From positions 14,302-78,301 of the forward strand of contig JAAVAP010000013.1 of NCBI GenBank assembly GCA_014804005.1: a DNA stretch of 64,000 nt, given 5' to 3'. Numbering within the stretch: position 1 is the first letter of the stretch; every line of letters begins with the position of its first letter. The notes below the pieces were generated by a model. That model was given only the letters and a program-made list of their open reading frames with translations, was not told where the DNA came from and did no database searches. The translations under genes and the position numbers were made by a program. Source of the DNA: Treponema sp. GTDB lineage: Bacteria; Spirochaetota; Spirochaetia; Treponematales; Treponemataceae. Of this stretch, positions 37,279-46,494 are shown in pieces.

Positions 37279-38511
37279 ATGTACGAAAACGTTTTGTTTC
37301 AAAATGCAGTTCCTCTTTTAGAGCGCGACATAAAGTCGGGAAGGCTTCCGCGCGCGATTTTGTTTTCGGGCGGGGAATGCTGCGGAAAACTCACGACCGC
37401 GCTTGAGACCGCGCGAGTGATTTCTTGCGCGGCGCGTTCACAGGGAAAGACTTTCGGACAATGGAATTGTTCCTGCCCGTCGTGCCAAAAGCACAGGGCA
37501 CTCGTGAGCCAAAACTTGATGCTGCTTGGACCTCGAGACTGCACGCTTGAAATCAAAGCGGCGAAAAAAGCGTTCGCTTCTTCATGCGCGCTCGGCGACA
37601 GCCACATGAACGCGACGCGCTTTCTTTTTTTGCGCTCGGTTCGAAAACTCGAGGCGCGATTCAGCCCGATACTTTTTGCAGGAAGCGACAAGCTTTCGAA
37701 AATCGCCGCGCTCACAAGCGAAATCGATGAATTGATGGAAGAACTTGACGTTGAGCACGAACTTCCCGAAGCGAAAAAAGTTGATGAACTCGCCCAGAAA
37801 ATTTCCGACGCTTGCCAAAAACTTGAAGGCGATTTTTTGTATGATTCAATTCCGATTTTGCAGATTCGAAATCTTTCCGAATGGGCGCACATCGGCGCGG
37901 CCGAAGGAAAAAAAGTCATCATCATTGAACGTGCCGAGCGAATGCCCGAAGGCGCGCGGAACGCGCTTTTGAAAATCTTGGAAGAGCCGCCCGAAGAGAC
38001 GCTTTTCATTCTGACCACGCGGGCGCGAAACGCCGTAATGCCGACGATTCTTTCGCGCGTTCGCACATACAATTTTTCTTCGCGGAATTTGGAGCAGTCC
38101 AAGGAAATCATCGACCGCGTTTTTCATGACGGCGCGGAATGCGAAATCAAAAATTATCTTGAAACTTTTTTGCCCGTGACTTCGGAATCGGTTTCGCAAG
38201 TTGCAAAGAATTTCCTTGCGGAAATTCTTTCGGGTGCGATTCCCGATGTTTCCGAGACGATAAAAAAATGCGGTAAGTTCGAGCCGCGAATCCTCTTCAA
38301 GATTTTTTTGGATTCGATTTTGGATTTTCTCCGCGCTTCGTTCGAAAGCGCAGGCGGAACGCAAGCCGCGCTTGAATGTAAAGAGCACGTGCAAAACTGC
38401 TACAATAATGTTTCGACATACAATCAGGGAATTCAGGCCGCGCTTGAAGAACTCGTGCGGAATGTTGCTGGTACGAACAGGCGGCATGCGAAGCAGCTGA
38501 AAATTGCGTGA
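37279..38511 (+). CDS. holB: DNA polymerase III delta'-like clamp-loader subunit
   Basis: NAVPLLERDIKSGRLPRAILFSGGECCGKLTTALETARVI; CSCPSCQKH; VIIIERAERMPEGARNALLKILEEPPEETLFILTT. Confidence 0.85.
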   Translation: MYENVLFQNAVPLLERDIKSGRLPRAILFSGGECCGKLTTALETARVISCAARSQGKTFGQWNCSCPSCQKHRALVSQNLMLLGPRDCTLEIKAAKKAFASSCALGDSHMNATRFLFLRSVRKLEARFSPILFAGSDKLSKIAALTSEIDELMEELDVEHELPEAKKVDELAQKISDACQKLEGDFLYDSIPILQIRNLSEWAHIGAAEGKKVIIIERAERMPEGARNALLKILEEPPEETLFILTTRARNAVMPTILSRVRTYNFSSRNLEQSKEIIDRVFHDGAECEIKNYLETFLPVTSESVSQVAKNFLAEILSGAIPDVSETIKKCGKFEPRILFKIFLDSILDFLRASFESAGGTQAALECKEHVQNCYNNVSTYNQGIQAALEELVRNVAGTNRRHAKQLKIA

Positions 38512-38966
38512 GGACAATTGTGACAGATATTTTTGCGATGACGAGCGGACACGAACTTTGGGAAGATACGATTCTGTTTTCCGAAAACTGCTCGTGGAAG
38601 GCAGGACCGTTCCTTGCCGAAAAAATGCGACGCGGCAATTTTTCGGACTGGGAGCGCGTTTTTGTTGCCTGCGTGGACGGCAAGATCGCGGGTTTTTGCA
38701 CGCTGTCTGAAAAAGACGAACTTCCCGCGCATTACGATTTTTCGCCGTTCATAGGATTCGTTTTTGTGGGTGAGAACTACCGCGGACATCGGCTTTCAGG
38801 CCAGATGCTAGAAATAGCTGCGGACTATGCGCGCTCGATTGGTTACGGAAAGGTTTATGTTATGAGCGGTGAGGTCGGGTTGTACGAAAAATACGGCTTT
38901 GAGAAACTTGGCGAGTACAAGACAATTTACGATACGACCGACCAGCTTTTTGTCAAATCCATTTGA
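38508..38966 (+). CDS. GNAT family N-acetyltransferase
   Basis: ERVFVACVDGKIAGFCTLSEKDE...IGFVFVGENYRGHRLSGQMLEIAADYARSIGYGKVYVMSGEVGLYEKYGFEKLGE. Confidence 0.85.
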   Translation: MRTIVTDIFAMTSGHELWEDTILFSENCSWKAGPFLAEKMRRGNFSDWERVFVACVDGKIAGFCTLSEKDELPAHYDFSPFIGFVFVGENYRGHRLSGQMLEIAADYARSIGYGKVYVMSGEVGLYEKYGFEKLGEYKTIYDTTDQLFVKSI

Positions 38967-39084
38967 TTGGTGCGAAGAGTTTCATACCCCAATGCTTGTC
39001 TTCCTCTCCAGTTTTGAGTGAGGGGCAAAATATCGCGTGAGGAATGCCGCGTCTTTTCGCAATGCTTTTTGGAAAAATGCCGTT

Positions 39085-39630
39085 TTATTTCAGTTTCAGC
39101 CTTGAGGAAATCGAGTTGAAATTCACATGCGTGATTGCTCCCGCAAGCGCGTCTGCGGCGTGGTCGGGCTTTGGATCCGCCTCCAGCCCCAAAAGCATTT
39201 TGACGCACCGTTCCACCAAAGCTTTGTCGGCGGCGGCTGTTCCCGTGACGGCTTGCTTAATTTGGTTTGGCTTGTATTCGCCGAGTGGAATTCCTCGGAT
39301 CGCAAGACAAAGCGTCGCCACGCCCCTCGCTTCGGAAACTCCCATCGCGCTCGTAACGTTCTTTGCAAAATAAAGAGTTTCCATCGCGGATTCGTTCGGG
39401 GAATATTCATCCAAAATCGAATTGAGACTGTTGAAAATCTTGAGGAGACGGACTCCGTGGATTTCGCGGGCTGGCGTTTCAATAACACCGTATTTTACGA
39501 GCGAAAAACGGTTCTGCGCGTAATCAATCACGCCCCAGCCCGTCGAAGCAAGGCCAGGGTCGATTCCGATTACGCGTAGTGCACTGCGTCGCGGCGCTCT
39601 CGAGATTTCTCCGCCACGCTTCGCATTCAT
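39085..39630 (-). CDS. ruvC: Crossover junction endodeoxyribonuclease RuvC
   Basis: LRVIGIDPGLASTGWGVIDY; ESAMETLYFAKNVTSAMGVSEARGVATL; DHAADALAGAITH. Confidence 0.94.
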   Translation of the reverse strand: MNAKRGGEISRAPRRSALRVIGIDPGLASTGWGVIDYAQNRFSLVKYGVIETPAREIHGVRLLKIFNSLNSILDEYSPNESAMETLYFAKNVTSAMGVSEARGVATLCLAIRGIPLGEYKPNQIKQAVTGTAAADKALVERCVKMLLGLEADPKPDHAADALAGAITHVNFNSISSRLKLK

Positions 39631-39636
39631 AGCAAA

Positions 39637-40383
39637 TTATTCGGCATCGGGATCGAAGTCATCGGGATATTCCACCGTCGTGTAGACGTTCTGAACGTCG
39701 TCATTTTCTTCGAGACGATCGACCATCTTTTGGATTTTCGCGGCGGTTTCTTTGTCCACAGGCTGGTAGGCTTCGGGAACCATTCCGACTTCGCCCGAAA
39801 GCGATTCGAATCCTTTTTCCTGCAATGTTTCCATTACCGTGGCGAAACTTTCCTGCGAAGTTGTCACAGTGATGATTCCGTCTTCGTTCACGATGTCGTC
39901 CGCGCCAGCTTCAAGTCCAGCTTCCATAAGCTCGTCTTCATTGACTTTTTCCGCATCGTAAGTGATCGTGCCTTTGCGCGAGAACATTCGGCTCACAGAG
40001 CCAGTCGTTCCCAAGTTTCCACCGTTCTTGTTGAAGATGTTGCGCACGTCTGCCGCGGCGCGGTTTTTGTTGTCGGTGAGAACCTCCACCAAGACCGCCA
40101 CTCCGCCCGGTGCGTATCCTTCATACGTGAGTTCTTCGAAAGTCTTTCCGCCGAGTTCGCCAGTTCCTTTTTTGATGGCGCGTTCAATGTTGTCTTTCGG
40201 CATGTTTGAGGCGCGCGCCTTAAGGATGGCAGTGCGAAGGCGAGGATTGGAATTCGGGTCTCCGCCGCCCATTCTCGCCGCGATTGAAATTTCCTTGATG
40301 AATTTTGTAAAGAGCTGACCGCGCTTCGCGTCGGCGATGCCCTTGGCATGTTTTATGGTTGCCCATTTACTGTGTCCAGACAT
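39637..40383 (-). CDS. yebC: YebC/PmpR family protein
   Basis: MSGHSKWATIKHAKGIADAKRGQLFTKFIKEISIAARMGGGDPNSNPRLRTAILKARASNMPKDNIERAIKKG. Confidence 0.97.
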   Translation of the reverse strand: MSGHSKWATIKHAKGIADAKRGQLFTKFIKEISIAARMGGGDPNSNPRLRTAILKARASNMPKDNIERAIKKGTGELGGKTFEELTYEGYAPGGVAVLVEVLTDNKNRAAADVRNIFNKNGGNLGTTGSVSRMFSRKGTITYDAEKVNEDELMEAGLEAGADDIVNEDGIITVTTSQESFATVMETLQEKGFESLSGEVGMVPEAYQPVDKETAAKIQKMVDRLEENDDVQNVYTTVEYPDDFDPDAE

Positions 40384-40593
40384 AATTTCTCCTAAAAAAG
40401 CATTTGAAAATAGTAAGATATTATAGCAAAATTTTCGCATTTTGGTCAAGCCCTGATTTGACTTGCGAAGATTTTTATCTGAAAAGTTGCGCGCAAAAAT
40501 TGGGTCAATTTTTTCAAATTTGCGTTTCAAAAAAATTGACCGCACGGCAATTTGCGGATTTACAATTTTCTTTCAATGCGCTAAAATGATTTT

Positions 40594-41706
40594 ATGATTA
40601 TCGCGGAAATCGGAACTTCGCACGAAGGCTCTTTTGAAAAGGCAAAGCGTCTCATCGACGCGGCGGCGGATTGCGGCGCGGATGCCGCGAAATTCCAGTG
40701 GGTTTATGCCGACGAAATTCTGCATCCGAAAACGGGCTTCGTGGATTTGCCCACGGGACGCATTCCGCTTTACGAGCGTTTCAAGCAATTGGAATGCCCG
40801 AAGGAATTTTACAAGGCCGCGCTCGAATACGCCCATTCGAAAAATTTGAAATTCGTCTGCTCGCCTTTCGGAGTAAAAAGCCTCGCGCAACTTTTGGAAC
40901 TGAATCCCGATGCCGTGAAAATCGCTTCTCCCGAATTGAATCATTTTCCAATGCTGCGAAAGCTCGCGCAATTCCGCACGCGGCAAATTTCCTGCGGCGA
41001 AAAGCCAATTCGCGTGATTGTATCAAGCGGCGTTTCGAAATTAAAGGACATCGAGGCCGCGCTTGAAATTCTCGGAAAAGAGAATGTCGCGCTTTTGCAT
41101 TGCGTCACGGCGTACCCCGCTCCGGAGAATGATTACAACGTGCGCCTTGTTTCTACGTTGCACGAGATTTTCGGAGTGGAAACCGGAATCAGCGATCATT
41201 CGCTGGACGCGGTTTTAGTGCCATGCCTTGCCGCCGCCGAAGGAGCCGCCTGCTTTGAAAAGCACATCACTTTGAGCAAAAAAACTTCAGGGCTTGACGA
41301 TCCTGTCGCGCTTGAGCCGAAACAATTTTCGCAGATGACGCAGGCGTTGCGCCAATGCGAGGCCGCACTGAACCATTACGGGCGCGAGCGCGGAAGGCAA
41401 GAAATCATAAATCAGATTTCCATGCAATACGGAAGTGAGCGCGTGGAAAAAGTTTTGGGAAGCGGCGTGAAAAAACTTGCCGCGAGCGAAGAAAAAAATT
41501 ATGGACGCACGAACCGCTCATTGCGATATTTGAACGCATGTTCATGTGCGCATGTATTGCAAGAAAGCGATGTCGGCGTTTTGCGCACGGAAAAAATTTT
41601 GACGCCAGGAATTCCGCCGGAATTTTTGGAGCGCGTAGTCGGAAAGCGGCTTGTCCGCAATGTGGAATCAGGCGATCCAGTTCTCTTGGAAGATTTTATG
41701 AATTGA
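40594..41706 (+). CDS. N-acetylneuraminate/pseudaminate synthase-like protein (NeuB family, SAF domain)
   Basis: MIIAEIGTSHEGSFEKAKRLIDAAADCGADAAKFQ; VIVSSGVSKLKDIEAALEIL; LLHCVTAYPAPENDYNVRLVSTL; GISDHSLDAVLVPCLAAAEGAACFEKHITL; C-terminal SAF-like region. Confidence 0.87.
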   Translation: MIIAEIGTSHEGSFEKAKRLIDAAADCGADAAKFQWVYADEILHPKTGFVDLPTGRIPLYERFKQLECPKEFYKAALEYAHSKNLKFVCSPFGVKSLAQLLELNPDAVKIASPELNHFPMLRKLAQFRTRQISCGEKPIRVIVSSGVSKLKDIEAALEILGKENVALLHCVTAYPAPENDYNVRLVSTLHEIFGVETGISDHSLDAVLVPCLAAAEGAACFEKHITLSKKTSGLDDPVALEPKQFSQMTQALRQCEAALNHYGRERGRQEIINQISMQYGSERVEKVLGSGVKKLAASEEKNYGRTNRSLRYLNACSCAHVLQESDVGVLRTEKILTPGIPPEFLERVVGKRLVRNVESGDPVLLEDFMN

Positions 41707-41817
41707 AAATTTTTCAGTTGCGCGTCGGTGGGGGGCGTAAATAAAAATCACGCTTCGCTTAATGCGCGCCAATCTCACTTGATTTTTTTTCGGCTTTTCA
41801 TTAGAATGTTTTCCACT

Positions 41818-43116
41818 ATGTCAAACGAAATTATCCAGCCGCGCGTTCTCAAGGGCTTTCGGGATTCTCTGCCTGAAGCGGAAATTCTTCGCGCGGATTT
41901 GATTGAGACGATTACGAAAACTTACCGCTCGTTCGGCTTCGTGCCGATTGACACGCCGGTTTTGGAATACACGGAAATTCTTCTGCGAAAAAGCGAGGGC
42001 GAAACCGAAAAGCAAGTTTTTCGCTTTACGGACAACGGCGGGCGCGATGTCGCGATGCGCTTTGATTTGACAGTGCCTTTCGCGCGTTTTACCGCCGAGC
42101 ACAAAAGCGAAATTTATTTTCCTTTCAAACGATATCACATAGCGAAAGTCTGGCGCGGCGAAAAGCCGCAGGCAGGACGATACCGCGAATTCTATCAATG
42201 CGACATCGACACAGTTGGAAGCGACAGCGCGGCGAGCGACTTTGAAATTTTGAGCGCGATCAAGGCGACTCTCGAGGCTATCGGAATTCAAAAATTCAAA
42301 ATCCACATAAACCATCGTGGCGTTTTCAACAGATTTTTGGGCGCGTTCGGCGTTTCGGAAAAAAGCGAAGACATCTTGCGTTGCGTTGACAAGATTGCAA
42401 AAGTGGGAAAGGACGAAGTGAAATCGGAACTGCTTTCGCTTACGGGCGGAGAAGAAAAAGCCGATTCGATTTTGAAATACATCGCGGGCGGCGCGGACTT
42501 TGACGCGACACTTTCGCTCATCGAAAATATGGCGGGCGGCGAAGATTCGGACACAAAGCGTTTGCGCGAAATCCGCGCTATGTTCGACGCGGCGGGAATC
42601 AGCGGCGCGTTCGTTTTGAATCCGAGCATAACGCGCGGCCTTGACTATTATACGGGAATCGTGTTCGAAACTTTTTTGGACGAACTTCCTTCGATAGGCT
42701 CGGTTTGCTCGGGTGGGCGCTACGACAATCTTGCAGGGCTTTATACAAAAGAAAAAATTTCGGGCGTGGGCGGCTCGATTGGGCTTGACCGCCTGATTGC
42801 CGCACTTTCGCAACTCGGACTTGCGCAAAAAAAAGGCTCGTATCTCGATGCGGAAATTTTCTGCGCTTCTTTGGAAAGTCTTCCCGCGATGCAAAAAGCG
42901 GCGACTGCTTTGCGTACGCTTGGCGTGAACGTCGAAGTTTTTCCCGAGCCGAAAAAAATGGCGCAGCAATACGCGCTTTGCGAGGCGAAAAAAATTCCTT
43001 GGGGAATTTTCGTTTTAGAAAACGGCTCGATTTCTTTGAAGAATTTGGCGACGCGCGATCAAAGCGAAAACTTGAGCGCAGAGGAAGCGGCAAAAATCAT
43101 AAAAAGTCAGGCGTAA
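41818..43116 (+). CDS. hisS: Histidyl-tRNA synthetase
   Basis: QPRVLKGFRDSLPEAEI; VAMRFDLTVPFARFTAEH; QAGRYREFYQCDIDTVGS; RGLDYYTGIVFET; GGRYDNLAGLY. Confidence 0.96.
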   Translation: MSNEIIQPRVLKGFRDSLPEAEILRADLIETITKTYRSFGFVPIDTPVLEYTEILLRKSEGETEKQVFRFTDNGGRDVAMRFDLTVPFARFTAEHKSEIYFPFKRYHIAKVWRGEKPQAGRYREFYQCDIDTVGSDSAASDFEILSAIKATLEAIGIQKFKIHINHRGVFNRFLGAFGVSEKSEDILRCVDKIAKVGKDEVKSELLSLTGGEEKADSILKYIAGGADFDATLSLIENMAGGEDSDTKRLREIRAMFDAAGISGAFVLNPSITRGLDYYTGIVFETFLDELPSIGSVCSGGRYDNLAGLYTKEKISGVGGSIGLDRLIAALSQLGLAQKKGSYLDAEIFCASLESLPAMQKAATALRTLGVNVEVFPEPKKMAQQYALCEAKKIPWGIFVLENGSISLKNLATRDQSENLSAEEAAKIIKSQA

Positions 43117-43240
43117 ATTTTCGTGGATTTTTCGTTTGTGAGCATTGCGCGTGATTCTTGTTGCAGATTTTTTGCTGATAAGTGTCGCGCGTGATTTTTT
43201 GTGCGAATAACGTTGCACAGTTTTTGCTAACGGCGAAAAA

Positions 43241-43627
43241 TTATTTCAGGCTTTTCGCGGCCTTTTCCGCGCGGAATTTGTTCGCATAAATTTTTACCAT
43301 GTTTTCGGGAAGCCAGCCTTCTTCGAAGCGATACCAATTTTCCGTCTCGCCATCAACCGTGAAAACTGAGCGCGCCAAAATCGGAAAGCATTCGCCCTGC
43401 TTGCAATAGCCCGTCGTCTGCGCGTCCCAAGAAGTTTCTTTTTTGAACGAGGCGTAGGGAACGACGATCAAAGCCCATTGCACGTCTGGCGCGGTCGCGA
43501 GCGGATCGGATGTGTCGAGCTCAATTCCATTGTCGATTTTTTTTGAACAAGAAAAAAGCGACGAAAGACTTATTGCGGCGAGAACGATAAAAAATATTTT
43601 CCTAAGATTTGATTTTTGTTTCGACAA
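43241..43627 (-). CDS. Putative lipoprotein
   Basis: Signal with lipobox (SLSSLFSCSKK); 128 aa. Confidence 0.65.
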   Translation of the reverse strand: MSKQKSNLRKIFFIVLAAISLSSLFSCSKKIDNGIELDTSDPLATAPDVQWALIVVPYASFKKETSWDAQTTGYCKQGECFPILARSVFTVDGETENWYRFEEGWLPENMVKIYANKFRAEKAAKSLK

Positions 43628-44015
43628 AATCTTTTACCTTTTCGTAAATGCCCAAATCCGAATCGACGAAATTGTCCGAAGGAATTTCGCCGATTGGAAT
43701 CCATTTGTATTCCGTGTGCTCGGTGAGCGTGAACGGACGCGCGATGCCGTCGTGCTCCAAAAAAATCTCGTAGGCGTGAAGCGCGCATTTTTTTCCGTTG
43801 TGGAAGAATTCGCCGTCGCAGATTTTTTCGCCGACTTCGGCGCGCACTCCGAATTCCTCGCGCATTTCGCGCGCGATTGCCAGCTCGCAATTTTCGCCGC
43901 CGTCGATTTTTCCGCCAGGAAATTCCCAGCGTCCGCCCATCTGCCCCGTGGGATTTCTGTGTGCGATGAGAACTTTTCCATCAAGAAGCGCGATGCATGC
44001 CACCGAATCTGCCAT
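43602..44015 (-). CDS. NUDIX hydrolase (MutT-like)
   Basis: CIALLDGKVLIAHRNPTGQMGGRWEFPGGKIDGGENCELAIAREMREEFGV (Nudix box). Confidence 0.92.
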   Translation of the reverse strand: MADSVACIALLDGKVLIAHRNPTGQMGGRWEFPGGKIDGGENCELAIAREMREEFGVRAEVGEKICDGEFFHNGKKCALHAYEIFLEHDGIARPFTLTEHTEYKWIPIGEIPSDNFVDSDLGIYEKVKDFVETKIKS

Positions 44016-44479
44016 TACAGAAGCGGAGCTCCCGGCGCGACAAAGTGAATGATTGCGAAAAGGAGGCACGCGATTCCTATGTAAAGTTTGTTCGCGTTCA
44101 GAATCGTGTCCAAAATTTCCGGCGCTACGAATTCCTCGCTTTGATTTTCAAGGTATGAAAGGAGCGTGGCCGCGCCTCCGAATATTGCCGAAAGTGCCGG
44201 AAAAAGATCGCCGATTACCGAAGGTCCTTTGTACGGAGCGAACAAAATCACTATTCCAGTTATCAGGCAAAGCGCGCCGGAAACAAGGTTGAACATAGGG
44301 TTTGCGAAAAGCGATTCTCCCATGATGCCTTCGTTGATTTTGTCCACGCCGGGAATTTTCGAATTTGGCTTTTCGTCAAATTCGTCCTCGAAATATTCGT
44401 CCGAATCATTCTGCGAGTAGACACAAATTAGCCCGCAGATGATGTTCAGCAATACCGCCAAAAAATAAAACTGCGCCAT
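44015..44479 (-). CDS. Hypothetical membrane protein
   Basis: Three to four hydrophobic helices; ATG overlaps Nudix gene context (translational coupling). Confidence 0.6.
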   Translation of the reverse strand: MAQFYFLAVLLNIICGLICVYSQNDSDEYFEDEFDEKPNSKIPGVDKINEGIMGESLFANPMFNLVSGALCLITGIVILFAPYKGPSVIGDLFPALSAIFGGAATLLSYLENQSEEFVAPEILDTILNANKLYIGIACLLFAIIHFVAPGAPLL

Positions 44480-44651
44480 ATTTCCTCCGTACTGTAAAAT
44501 TCAATGCCTGAAAATTTGCGCTGAAATTGGCATTGAAGAATTGCGCAATCTTTAGAATTGCGCATGGAATTTCTTTTGCAAAAAAATCGCGCGCGATTTT
44601 TTATCCGAATTTTGTTTCGCCAAAACTCGTTTGCTTTGCGACATTTTCATT

Positions 44652-45224
44652 TCATCGTTTTATGTTCGCCTTCAATTCGAGCCGTTCGCCGAGAATCTCC
44701 ACGAAAGCCTTCGCTTCGATTATATCATAATTCGGAACGCTTGTCCGCAAAAAAAATTCGTTTTTTTTCAAAGCCGCGCTTTTTTGCGAGCGGGTCGCGG
44801 TTTCGCCGTCCGTGTCGAAAAATTCGAAAACCGCCGCCGCCTCGAGATTTTTGGCGACGTATTCTTCAATGCGGAAATTTTTGTCGCGCAGGCTTTTTTG
44901 AAGCGGATGAATCTTTATCTGCGCCAAAATTTCGTCTCCGTATGCAAACGCGCTCAGCTCGCATTCGAATCCTGCGCAAACTCCAAGCGTCGGATTTTGC
45001 AGGAAATTCACTCCGAGCACGACCACCGAAAAAAACGCGACTGTAAAAAGCATGACGCGGTTGAATTTGTTGGCGACCAAAATTTTAAAAAGGCCGCGCG
45101 GCATTTCCATTTTTCCGGCGTAATAATCCTGCACGATTTTCGGCGCGTTGCTGATTCGCTCGTTGCGGTCGTAGTGAAAATGAAGCTCGCTTTCCTTTTC
45201 TTCTTCCGAATATCCTTCGACCAT
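44652..45224 (-). CDS. Hypothetical protein with one TM helix
   Basis: 190-aa ORF; TM helix VMLFTVAFFSVVVLGVNFL. Confidence 0.55.
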   Translation of the reverse strand: MVEGYSEEEKESELHFHYDRNERISNAPKIVQDYYAGKMEMPRGLFKILVANKFNRVMLFTVAFFSVVVLGVNFLQNPTLGVCAGFECELSAFAYGDEILAQIKIHPLQKSLRDKNFRIEEYVAKNLEAAAVFEFFDTDGETATRSQKSAALKKNEFFLRTSVPNYDIIEAKAFVEILGERLELKANIKR

Positions 45225-45239
45225 AAAAAATCCTTTCCG

Positions 45240-46457
45240 CTATTTTTCCTGCGCGGCTTCCGCAATTGAGCGGGCAAGGTCGTCGGTGCGCCACCAAACG
45301 ACTTTTGCATTTTCTCGCCCCGCGAGAAGCGCGCTTATTATTCCAGATTCGCTGAGCGAGAACGCGCTGTAAACTGTGTCCGAGGTGTCGTAGCCCAAAT
45401 GTCTTCGCAGGATGCGGCCGTTTTGGAAATTGACCATTTGGACGACGCTTCCGGAATCCACCGAAATCATAAAGAAAAGCCAGTCGGATGCCGCGCCGAT
45501 AAAATTGTAAGGCAGCTTGTAAGTCTGCTTTGCAAAACCTTGCGTGATTGATTCTTCGTAAGGCGGAATTTCGATTCCTTCCTTGAACTCGCCGTTGTAA
45601 GGATCGAACGGAAAAATCACTGTAAGCGGTTCGGAAAAATTTTCGAAATCTGAATTTTCGTAATAATCCGCCTTGACGAAAAGCCGCCGCGAGGAAGGGT
45701 CGGGCACGACATTTTCGATTTCCGAAAAACTTGTGTCCTGCGACTTTTCCCCGTATTCCGGCGCGTCGGAATATTTTATCAGCTTTTCATACAAAAGCGT
45801 TCCCGAATTGTCGTAGCAAAAAATCAAAAATCCTTCGACAACAATGCAGACGACGACAAGATCATTTGCCTGCGTCGTATAGATGTTGCGAATGAAAGGA
45901 AACGGCATTCCTCCGATTCCCTGTTGGCCGATGTAGTCTACGAACGAATCCGAATTGAAGCGAAGCACGATTTGGCGCAAAATTCTTTCGTCGGAAATTT
46001 CATAGCGTTCTTTGGGAAGCGTTTCCACTGCGTAAAAATATTGATGTGAATCCGCCGCCAAAAACGAAGGAGAATTGAAAGGGTAGGCGACTGTTTTCTT
46101 CGTGCTGTACGCTGAATCTGAATTGCCGCCCGTCTCGTCAAAAAGCGGCGCGGGATTTGTTTCGGGATTGTGATAAAGCGTGAGAAGTTCGCCGAACGAA
46201 TTCATCTGCAAAATTTTTTGCGACTCTCCGTTCGAAATGAAAAAAAATCCGTTCCGCATCGCGATGTGCATGTTGATTTCTTCCGTGGAATTCAAGTTGA
46301 ACAGTCTGATTTGATTTTCAAGACTTCCGTAGTTCAACGTGAATTTTTCTTCGCGCCGGACATTTGAAAGTTCGGAATTTTTTTCGCACGAAAAAATCAA
46401 AAGAGAAAAAATTGAGAATGCCGCAAAAACAAAAAAAGTTTTTCCAAAGCTTTTCAT
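45240..46457 (-). CDS. Putative lipoprotein, beta-propeller-like
   Basis: MKSFGKTFFVFAAFSIFSLLIFSCEKN lipobox; repeated aromatic/beta-rich segments. Confidence 0.6.
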   Translation of the reverse strand: MKSFGKTFFVFAAFSIFSLLIFSCEKNSELSNVRREEKFTLNYGSLENQIRLFNLNSTEEINMHIAMRNGFFFISNGESQKILQMNSFGELLTLYHNPETNPAPLFDETGGNSDSAYSTKKTVAYPFNSPSFLAADSHQYFYAVETLPKERYEISDERILRQIVLRFNSDSFVDYIGQQGIGGMPFPFIRNIYTTQANDLVVVCIVVEGFLIFCYDNSGTLLYEKLIKYSDAPEYGEKSQDTSFSEIENVVPDPSSRRLFVKADYYENSDFENFSEPLTVIFPFDPYNGEFKEGIEIPPYEESITQGFAKQTYKLPYNFIGAASDWLFFMISVDSGSVVQMVNFQNGRILRRHLGYDTSDTVYSAFSLSESGIISALLAGRENAKVVWWRTDDLARSIAEAAQEK

Positions 46458-46494
46458 AAAAAAACGTCGCCGAGAATTTTTCAAAGCCGCCGTT

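Noticed and set aside
41727-41736. G-rich run (ggtggggggcg) upstream of hisS
   Set aside because: Only six Gs and not overlapping a coding end or SD; too short to argue for slippage-based switching.
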